In this document: piece after piece, positions 17,528 to 23,267 of the stretch
Layout of the letters: each line of letters begins with the position of its first letter
Position numbering within the stretch: the first letter of the stretch is position 1
Assembly: GCF_900129465.1 (NCBI RefSeq)
Contig: NZ_FSRA01000001.1
Coordinates: 3,970,482 to 4,034,481 of the forward strand
From: Chitinophaga niabensis
Lineage (GTDB): Bacteria; Bacteroidota; Bacteroidia; Chitinophagales; Chitinophagaceae
Direction: 5' to 3'
Length of the DNA: 64,000 bases
Made by a program: the position numbers and the translations under genes
The notes under the pieces: generated by a model
Told to the model about the DNA's origin: nothing
Database searches by the model: none
Seen by the model: only the letters and a program-made list of their open reading frames with translations

Positions 17528-19930
17528 ATGAAATACTCTTTCCTTTTAGGGATGGTGCTGCTGGCATTAAATGCAGTTGCACAACCTGTTTCACTTACGC
17601 CTGCGCATGGCCCTGAGCCAAAGATCAATGGTGCGAAAGTATTTGGCGTAAGGCCCGGGCATCCCATCGTTTTCACCATTCCGGCTTCCGGAAAAAGGCC
17701 CATGAGCTTTTCCGCAAGCAATTTACCAGCCGGTGTAAAAATAGATACAGGCAATGGCAAGATCACTGGCAGCATTCAAAGACCAGGCGAGTATATTATT
17801 TTATTACAGGCGAAAAATGAGGCTGGTTCCTCAAAAAGAGTGTTGAAAATAGTAGTGGGAGAAGATATTGCACTCACTCCCCCGATGGGTTGGAACCATT
17901 ACAATATCTATGGCACCCGTATTACGCAGGCAGATGTATTGGCACAAGCTAAAGCCATGGCATCCAGCGGACTTATTGATCACGGATGGTCCTATATAAA
18001 TATAGATGACGGCTGGCAGGGTGAACGTCGCGGCCCCTTACATGCCATTCAACCTGATACTTCCCGCTTCTCTGACATGAAGCAGTTAAGTGATGATATA
18101 CATGCACTGGGGCTTAAATTCGGCATCTACTCTACTCCATGGGTTGAATCCTACGGGCATCGTACAGGTGGTACTGCTATGAATCCCGAAGGGAAATTTG
18201 AACGCACAAAAGAACAGGTACCAAGGAATAAAAAACAACTTCCCTATGCTATCGGTACTTATTCTTTTGTGGATGCAGATGTAAAACAGTGGGCATTGTG
18301 GGATGTGGATTATATGAAGTACGACTGGACCCCTGCAGAATTACCGGAAACAAAAACAATGTATGATGCGTTGAGAAGTAGTGGCAGAGATGTTGTATAC
18401 AGTCTTTCTAACAGTATACCATTTGCCACTATCGCAGAACTATCTGCTGTATCCAATGCATGGCGTACCGGCGGTGATATCAAGGATAACTGGAAAAGCC
18501 TGAAAAGCCGCATTCCCACACAGGATAAATGGGCACCTTTTGCAAGGCCGGGGCATTGGAATGATCCTGATATGATGATCGTTGGTGTGGTAGGATGGAA
18601 TGCAAAAGACAAATGGCCTTCCAAACTTACGCCCGATGAACAATATGCACACATGAGCGCATGGTGTTTAATGTCTGTTCCCTTATTACTGGGTTGTGAT
18701 ATGACGAAGCTGGATGATTTCACTTTAGGCCTATTAACGAATGATGAAGTGATCGCTATCAACCAGGACCCTTTAGGCAGGCAGGCTACCGTAGTTTCCA
18801 AACAGGGAGACCTGGTGGTGATGGCAAAAGATATTGAAGAAGGATGCAAAGCTGCCGGCCTGTTCAATCTTGCAGACAGCGGTACACAACAGCTCTCTCT
18901 CAAATGGGCAGACCTAGGCATCAAAGGGAAATACATTGTGCGGGACCTCTGGCGGCAAAAAGACCTTGGTGTTTTTGAAGGAGAATTTAAAACAGCTGTG
19001 GCAGAACACGGTGTGGTAATGGTAAAACTGATACCAGTTCCTCCACCCACATTAAGATCAGCTATGAAACCTGCCGTGAAAAATGGCGGATTTAAAATGC
19101 CGGGGTATATCCTCTGGTGCCCTACCGTGATAAAAGTAGGCCGTACTTATCATATGTTTGCCTCCCGCTGGCCGGAGCAGTATGGATTAGCCGGGTGGAC
19201 AAAATATTCCGAAGTAGTGCGCGCCACTTCCAATAACCTGTACGGCCCTTATACATTCCGGGAAGTAGTGCTGCAAAAGAGAGAAGGGCATTGGGATAAT
19301 GACCGTGCGCATAATCCGAAGATCGTTAAAGCTGGAAATACCTTCGTACTCTATTATATTTCCTCCGCCAACGAAACCGGTTATGCTTATGCCAGTAAGA
19401 TCACAGGCCCCTGGACGAGGATAGATAGCCTGGCCATGCCATTTTCAAACCCTGCACCTCTCGTGAAAAAGGACGGCAGCGTTTATGTATTCGGCAGAAA
19501 GGCCATTGGTGATATAAGGATAGCACAGGGTTATACGGCAGTTTCTTTCAAAGGGCCTTATTCACTTTTACAGCAAGGAAATAATTTACTGCCTGGCCTT
19601 AACCAACTGGAAGATCCTACCATCTGGTGGGCATCCGGTCAATATAACGTGATCCTGAGCGATTTTCGCGGAGATGCTACCGGCGTTAATAAAGATGGGG
19701 CCCAGTATGCATCTAAGGATGGCATTCACTATCAACTGGTTTCCCCGGAATCCGTCTATTCCAAAAAAGTAACCTACGATGATGGCAGTTCTTTCACTTT
19801 CCGGAGAAGGGAGCGGCCATTTGTATTTACCAACGAAAAAGGAGCAGTCACCGCTTTTTTCACGTCCTGCCTCACGGATAAAGAGCAGTCGTGGATTGAG
19901 GTGCAGCCGGTGGATAATTATGTGCCCTAA
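17528..19930 (+). CDS. GH27 alpha-galactosidase-like enzyme fused to a GH43-like propeller
   Basis: A protein of 800 residues with a signal peptide (1-19). An Ig-like entry domain at about 38-112 precedes a GH27 barrel (about 115-420), starting at 'LTPPMGWNHYN'. Catalytic residues are visible: nucleophile Asp266 in 'YMKYDW' and acid/base Asp317 in 'AWRTGGDI'. The substrate loop reads 'YSLSNSIPF' instead of the CEW or CSW seen in classical alpha-galactosidases and N-acetylgalactosaminidases, so specificity may differ (for example arabinopyranose). A second domain (about 525-795, 'GYILWCPTVIKVGRTYHMFASRW') resembles the five-bladed GH43-like propeller family. It is probably periplasmic or secreted. 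Confidence 0.87.
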   Translation: MKYSFLLGMVLLALNAVAQPVSLTPAHGPEPKINGAKVFGVRPGHPIVFTIPASGKRPMSFSASNLPAGVKIDTGNGKITGSIQRPGEYIILLQAKNEAGSSKRVLKIVVGEDIALTPPMGWNHYNIYGTRITQADVLAQAKAMASSGLIDHGWSYINIDDGWQGERRGPLHAIQPDTSRFSDMKQLSDDIHALGLKFGIYSTPWVESYGHRTGGTAMNPEGKFERTKEQVPRNKKQLPYAIGTYSFVDADVKQWALWDVDYMKYDWTPAELPETKTMYDALRSSGRDVVYSLSNSIPFATIAELSAVSNAWRTGGDIKDNWKSLKSRIPTQDKWAPFARPGHWNDPDMMIVGVVGWNAKDKWPSKLTPDEQYAHMSAWCLMSVPLLLGCDMTKLDDFTLGLLTNDEVIAINQDPLGRQATVVSKQGDLVVMAKDIEEGCKAAGLFNLADSGTQQLSLKWADLGIKGKYIVRDLWRQKDLGVFEGEFKTAVAEHGVVMVKLIPVPPPTLRSAMKPAVKNGGFKMPGYILWCPTVIKVGRTYHMFASRWPEQYGLAGWTKYSEVVRATSNNLYGPYTFREVVLQKREGHWDNDRAHNPKIVKAGNTFVLYYISSANETGYAYASKITGPWTRIDSLAMPFSNPAPLVKKDGSVYVFGRKAIGDIRIAQGYTAVSFKGPYSLLQQGNNLLPGLNQLEDPTIWWASGQYNVILSDFRGDATGVNKDGAQYASKDGIHYQLVSPESVYSKKVTYDDGSSFTFRRRERPFVFTNEKGAVTAFFTSCLTDKEQSWIEVQPVDNYVP

Positions 19931-20015
19931 CAATAAAATCATGTTGCACAGCCCAACATAATTTATAATTTAGTGCCTGATACGGAACCATTTATCAGAA
20001 AATATCACGTTTACA

Positions 20016-22517
20016 ATGGATAACAGAAGAGAGTTTCTAAAGAAATCTATGTTATTATCCGGGGCTGCCGGCGTTTCTTCTATTTTGCCAGCTTCCATAC
20101 AAAGGGCCATGGCAATAGATCCCCGGCCGGGTAGTACTTTCCTGGATGCGGAACATGTAGTGATCCTCATGCAGGAAAACCGCTCCTTTGATCACTGCTT
20201 TGGTACCCTAAAGGGTGTAAGAGGTTTTAATGATCCCCGCGCAGTGACCTTACCGGATGGCAAACCTGTATGGCTGCAGACCAATGCAAAAGATGAAACC
20301 TACTCTCCTTTCCGATTGGACATCAAGGATACCAAGGTAACCTGGATGGGCGCATTGCCCCATTCCAGGGCCAGCCAGGTAGATGCACACAACGGTGGTA
20401 AATATGATAAATGGCTGATCGCCAAAAAACCAGGTAATAAACAATTTGATCATATCCCCTTAACCATGGGATATTATACCCGTGAGGACATTCCGTTCAA
20501 CTTCGCACTGGCAGATGCTTTTACGGTATGCGACCAGAATTTCTGCTCTGCCATGACCAGCACCACACCGAACCGTTCGTTCTTCTGGACAGGCCAGATC
20601 AACAGTAAAGAAGAAGGACTGACCAAAGCAAACATCCGCAATACGGATTACAGCTACGGTAAACTGGGCTGGAAAACCTTCCCCGAATTGCTCACCGAGA
20701 ACGATATCAAATGGAAATTCTACCAGAACGATATTAGCGCGGGTGGCGGTTATACAGGAGACGAACGTTCCTGGTTAGCCAACTTCGGTTGTAACCTGCT
20801 GGAATTCTTCGCCGCTTATAATGTGAAGTTTAATGAAAGATATGTAACCAACCTGCAAAAGCAGATAGACACACTGCCAGATGAGATCAACAAATTGCAG
20901 GAAGCATCTCCTTCTTCAGAAGCAGCTGCCAAAAAGATCAAAACAGATATCGCCAAAAAGCAGGAAGTACTGGATAATGCCATAGCCGAAATGGCGAAGT
21001 GGAATAAAGAAAGCTATGAGAAGTTAACGCCTAAACAAAAAGAACTTTATCGCAGTGCATTCGTGATCAATTCCGGTGATCCCGGTTACCGTTCCATCAC
21101 TAACTTAAAATATGATGATAACGGAACACCACGTGAAATGACGGTGCCTGCAGGTGATGTGCTCTATCAGTTACGGAAGGACACTAAAGAAAATAAATTG
21201 CCTACTGTATCCTGGATTGCAGGACCACAGAAGTTCTCAGATCACCCCAGCGCTCCATGGTATGGTGCATTGTATGTTTCTGAGATCATGGACATCCTCA
21301 CCAGCAATCCTGAAGTATGGAAAAAAACCATTTTCATTGTAACATACGATGAGAACGATGGTTACTTCGATCACTTTGTTCCTTTCTCTATCCCTGACGA
21401 GAACAAACCTGGTACAGGTAAAGTTTCTCCCGGCATTGATACAGAAGTAGAACATGTAAGATTAGCGAACGAACTGGCACAGGGCATAGAGAAAAAGCAG
21501 GCCCGCGAAGCTCCCATCGGGCTGGGTTTCAGGGTACCGCTGATGATTGCATCTCCCTGGAGCCGCGGTGGTAAAGTGAACTCGCAGATCTTTGATCACA
21601 CCTCTACCTTACAGTTCCTGGAAGAATTCGTGAATAAAAAATTCTCAAAGAAAATCCACCTCGATAATATCAGTCAATGGAGACGTACGATCTGCGGTAA
21701 CCTCACCTCAGCATTCACACCGTTCGACGGTGCCAAATCAGACCTTCCTTTCCTTCAGAAAGAAAAGTTCATAGAAACTATTCATAACGCACAGTTTAAA
21801 CCTGAGCCTTCCGGGTTTAAGAAATTCTCTTCCCGTGAGATCGATGCGATGATCAAACAACCTTCTACCGCCAATCCACTGGCAAAACAGGAACCGGGTG
21901 TTCGGCCATCCTGTGCTTTGCCTTATGAACTGTATGCAGAAGGTAAATGGAATCCTTCCACTAAGAGCTTTGATCTTTCTATGTCTGCAGGTAACCAGAT
22001 CTTTGGTGCTGCCTCAGCCGGCTCCCCTTTCAGGGTGTATTCTCCTGTTGCATTTGCAGGTGAAGGTTTCCGGAACTGGGATTTTGCTGTGAAAGCCGGT
22101 GATAAGCTGGAATACAGCTGGCCGGTTGAACAATTTGCTGAAAATAAATACCATCTTCGTTTACATGGGCCTAATGGGTTCTACAGAGAGTTCACCGGTA
22201 ATGCACAAGATCCTGCTATGGAAGTAAGCTGTGAGTATGTTCGAGACAAGAGTGGCGGGCTTGTTATTAAGGTCCGCAATACTTCTGCTGAACCGCTGAA
22301 GCTAACGGTGAAGGATAATGGTTATAAGCAAGCGGATGTGCAGCATATCATTGGGAAGAACAGTTCCAAGGATATTTTCCTGGAGCTGGGGAAGAACCAT
22401 AACTGGTATGATTTCAGTATAAAGGTGAATGGGTTTAACGCTTTTGAGAAACGTTATGCGGGGAGAGTGGAAAATGGGGAAGAAGGGTTTAGTGATCCGC
22501 TGATCGGGCGTGGTTGA
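20016..22517 (+). CDS. Tat-exported phosphocholine-specific phospholipase C
   Basis: A protein of 833 residues. A twin-arginine signal, 'NRREFLKKSMLLSGAAG', leads the chain out in folded form. The phosphoesterase domain (about 45-560) starts with the family motif 'HVVILMQENRSFDHCFGTL' and includes 'TSTTPNRSFFWTG' and the metal-binding 'TYDENDGYFDHF'. Two C-terminal beta domains of the DUF756 kind lie at about 635-830. Members hydrolyse phosphatidylcholine or sphingomyelin; related enzymes are the AcpA acid phosphatases. A coiled insertion at about 285-330 ('DEINKLQEASPSSEAAAKK') is seen. It is the last protein gene before the tRNA operon. Confidence 0.9.
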   Translation: MDNRREFLKKSMLLSGAAGVSSILPASIQRAMAIDPRPGSTFLDAEHVVILMQENRSFDHCFGTLKGVRGFNDPRAVTLPDGKPVWLQTNAKDETYSPFRLDIKDTKVTWMGALPHSRASQVDAHNGGKYDKWLIAKKPGNKQFDHIPLTMGYYTREDIPFNFALADAFTVCDQNFCSAMTSTTPNRSFFWTGQINSKEEGLTKANIRNTDYSYGKLGWKTFPELLTENDIKWKFYQNDISAGGGYTGDERSWLANFGCNLLEFFAAYNVKFNERYVTNLQKQIDTLPDEINKLQEASPSSEAAAKKIKTDIAKKQEVLDNAIAEMAKWNKESYEKLTPKQKELYRSAFVINSGDPGYRSITNLKYDDNGTPREMTVPAGDVLYQLRKDTKENKLPTVSWIAGPQKFSDHPSAPWYGALYVSEIMDILTSNPEVWKKTIFIVTYDENDGYFDHFVPFSIPDENKPGTGKVSPGIDTEVEHVRLANELAQGIEKKQAREAPIGLGFRVPLMIASPWSRGGKVNSQIFDHTSTLQFLEEFVNKKFSKKIHLDNISQWRRTICGNLTSAFTPFDGAKSDLPFLQKEKFIETIHNAQFKPEPSGFKKFSSREIDAMIKQPSTANPLAKQEPGVRPSCALPYELYAEGKWNPSTKSFDLSMSAGNQIFGAASAGSPFRVYSPVAFAGEGFRNWDFAVKAGDKLEYSWPVEQFAENKYHLRLHGPNGFYREFTGNAQDPAMEVSCEYVRDKSGGLVIKVRNTSAEPLKLTVKDNGYKQADVQHIIGKNSSKDIFLELGKNHNWYDFSIKVNGFNAFEKRYAGRVENGEEGFSDPLIGRG

Positions 22518-22552
22518 TTGGTAAATGACCAAACAGTTTCATCATTTCCGGC

Positions 22553-22584
22553 TTGGATGCTCGGTTGTAATCCTCTTATCTTTG
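22553..22584 (+). promoter_or_regulatory. Promoter of the tRNA operon and its leader
   Basis: The -7 element TATCTTTG (22577-22584) is an exact TAnnTTTG match, and a TTG at 22553-22555 lies 21 bases upstream as a possible -33 element. The leader ATG is 7 bases after the -7 element, so the transcript would start at about 22589-22592, next to or on the start codon. Confidence 0.65.
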
Positions 22585-22591
22585 CCTCATC

Positions 22592-22660
22592 ATGAAACAT
22601 ACTATATCATATTGCCTTTTGTCGCTGAGTTGCTGCTATAGCAACCGGGAGGTCGTGTGA
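22592..22660 (+). CDS. Attenuation leader peptide rich in Ser, Tyr and Cys codons
   Basis: A 22-codon open frame from ATG 22592 to TGA 22658-22660. Codons 6-17 encode SYCLLSLSCCYS; nine of these twelve are Ser, Tyr or Cys. By codon there are one TCA, one TCG, one AGT, one AGC, three TGC and two TAT. The tRNA genes just downstream are Tyr-GTA, Ser-GCT, Cys-GCA and Ser-TGA, which can read every one of the nine (TCG by wobble with the TGA anticodon). The frame is followed by an intrinsic terminator and overlaps alternative RNA pairings described in the next entries. This is the layout of an amino-acid operon attenuator, but with tRNA genes as the output. No Shine-Dalgarno is seen, which is normal for Bacteroidota. 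Confidence 0.85.
   Translation: MKHTISYCLLSLSCCYSNREVV
22629..22645 (+). promoter_or_regulatory. Pause-type hairpin (1:2) over the control codons
   Basis: A 6-bp stem GTTGCT (22629-22634) against AGCAAC (22640-22645), loop of 5. It covers the last five control codons (AGT to AGC). Its right arm shares 22643-22645 with the antiterminator, so a ribosome stalled on the control codons would open it, as in classical attenuators. Confidence 0.65.
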
Positions 22661-22695
22661 TTACTTGAATAAAGGATTTCGAACGCCTCTTGGTT
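22643..22695 (+). promoter_or_regulatory. Antiterminator pairing (2:3)
   Basis: AACCGGGAGGT at 22643-22653 pairs with GCCTCTTGGTT at 22685-22695 in 11 unbroken pairs (8 Watson-Crick, 3 G-U), with a 31-base loop. The right arm overlaps the left arm of the terminator, so the two cannot form together. The left arm starts at the base after the last control codon and ends within the final codons of the leader frame, where a ribosome finishing translation would cover it. Confidence 0.7.
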
Positions 22696-22720
22696 TTATA
22701 CTGAGAGGCGTTTTTGTTTT
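22682..22720 (+). terminator. Regulated intrinsic terminator before the tRNA array (3:4)
   Basis: Stem AACGCCTCTTGG (22682-22693) against CTGAGAGGCGTT (22701-22712), 12 unbroken pairs of which two are G-U, with a 7-base loop. The run TTTTTGTTTT (22711-22720) follows. It ends 9 bases before the first tRNA gene, so transcription must pass it to make the tRNAs. Confidence 0.88.
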
Positions 22721-22729
22721 CAGGCATAT

Positions 22730-22815
22730 GGGTGATCGGCTACGATGGTGGAGTAGCGTTGGACTGTAAATCCAATACATCAGAAACATCATAGGTTCGA
22801 ATCCTATATCACCCA
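22730..22815 (+). tRNA. tRNA-Tyr (anticodon GTA), atypical
   Basis: The acceptor stem GGGTGAT/ATCACCC closes perfectly. D stem is GCTA/TAGC, anticodon stem TTGGA/TCCAA with loop CTGTAAA (anticodon GTA at 22766-22768), variable region 15 bases (class II as expected for Tyr), and T arm ATAGG/CCTAT with loop TTCGAAT. Discriminator base is A. Odd points: position 8 is C rather than T, and position 14 is C rather than A, so the universal 8-14 contact is lost. The variable region shows no clear stem. CCA is not encoded. Confidence 0.9.
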
Positions 22816-22820
22816 CAATT

Positions 22821-22905
22821 GGAGGATAGGCAAATGTTGGTTTGTTGCGGCACCCTGCTAAGGTGTTCCGGCTATCCGGTGATGGTTCGATTCCATTGTC
22901 CTCCG
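22821..22905 (+). tRNA. tRNA-Ser (anticodon GCT), atypical
   Basis: The acceptor stem GGAGGAT/GTCCTCC has one T-G pair. D stem is GCAA/TTGC. Anticodon stem is GCACC/GGTGT with loop CTGCTAA (anticodon GCT at 22857-22859). The long variable arm CCGG-CTAT-CCGG is typical of Ser, and the T arm loop is TTCGATT. Discriminator is G as usual for Ser. Position 8 is A instead of T. CCA is not encoded. It lies 5 bases after tRNA-Tyr. Confidence 0.92.
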
Positions 22906-22910
22906 CATTC

Positions 22911-22986
22911 GATCATGTACCCAATGTTGATGCCGGGATTAGTCTGCAAAACTAATTTAACGCAGGTTCGATTCCTGTCATGATCT
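22911..22986 (+). tRNA. tRNA-Cys (anticodon GCA), atypical D loop
   Basis: The acceptor stem GATCATG/CATGATC closes perfectly. D stem is CCC/GGG, anticodon stem TTAGT/ACTAA with loop CTGCAAA (anticodon GCA at 22946-22948), and T arm GCAGG/CCTGT with loop TTCGATT. Discriminator T is the Cys identity base. The D loop (AATGTTGATGCC) lacks the conserved GG at 18-19. CCA is not encoded. It lies 5 bases after tRNA-Ser(GCT). Confidence 0.9.
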
Positions 22987-22993
22987 CTTATCT

Positions 22994-23078
22994 GGAAGAT
23001 TGCCAGAGTTGGTAATGGCGCAGTCTTGAAAACTGACGGCGGTGAAAACCGGCAAAGGTTCGAATCCTTTATCTTCCT
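22994..23078 (+). tRNA. tRNA-Ser (anticodon TGA)
   Basis: The acceptor stem GGAAGAT/ATCTTCC closes perfectly. D stem is CCA/TGG with GG in the loop. The anticodon arm has loop CTTGAAA (anticodon TGA at 23027-23029); its outermost pair is a G-A mismatch. The variable arm CGGT-GAAA-ACCG is typical of Ser, and the T arm AAAGG/CCTTT closes perfectly. The discriminator is T rather than the usual G for Ser. CCA is not encoded. It lies 7 bases after tRNA-Cys. Confidence 0.9.
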
Positions 23079-23087
23079 CCTGTCGCA

Positions 23088-23110
23088 AAAGCCCCCTTCC
23101 AAGGGGCTTT
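23088..23110 (+). terminator. Hairpin terminator after the tRNA array
   Basis: Stem AAAGCCCC (23088-23095) against GGGGCTTT (23103-23110), 8 perfect pairs, loop of 7, beginning 10 bases after the last tRNA. The trailing T-run is weak (CTTTGCACATT). Confidence 0.65.
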
Positions 23111-23125
23111 GCACATTCCTATACC

Positions 23126-23158
23126 CTATCTTGAGCCTATGTCAAGCCTATCTCAAGT
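23126..23158 (+). repeat. Three tandem 11-base repeats upstream of the histidine kinase
   Basis: Units are CTATCTTGAGC, CTATGTCAAGC and CTATCTCAAGT, head to tail with no gap. The 11-base period is close to one turn of DNA, so the same face is presented three times. They lie about 110 bases before the kinase start at 23268, in a region otherwise without a gene. Confidence 0.75.
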
Positions 23159-23267
23159 ATTCCCGTCCCCTATTTAGGATATTTTAAGTTAGGATTACTG
23201 ATGATCTGTCAAAAAGCGCTATATTCAGTTAAAACATTAGTAGCCATATTTAAAATCGCCCTTTCCG

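Noticed and set aside
22682..22720. Reading the hairpin simply as the terminator of the phospholipase C gene
   Set aside because: It lies 165 bases beyond that gene's stop and after a separate promoter and a Ser/Tyr/Cys-rich frame; it may stop read-through as well, but the overlapping antiterminator points to regulation.
22730..23078. Treating the tRNA array as a prophage remnant or integration site
   Set aside because: No integrase, phage gene or direct repeat of a tRNA end is seen on either side.
22872..23114. An 80-codon minus-strand open frame across the tRNA-Cys and tRNA-Ser region
   Set aside because: It is antisense to well-folded tRNA genes and has no protein-like pattern or promoter.
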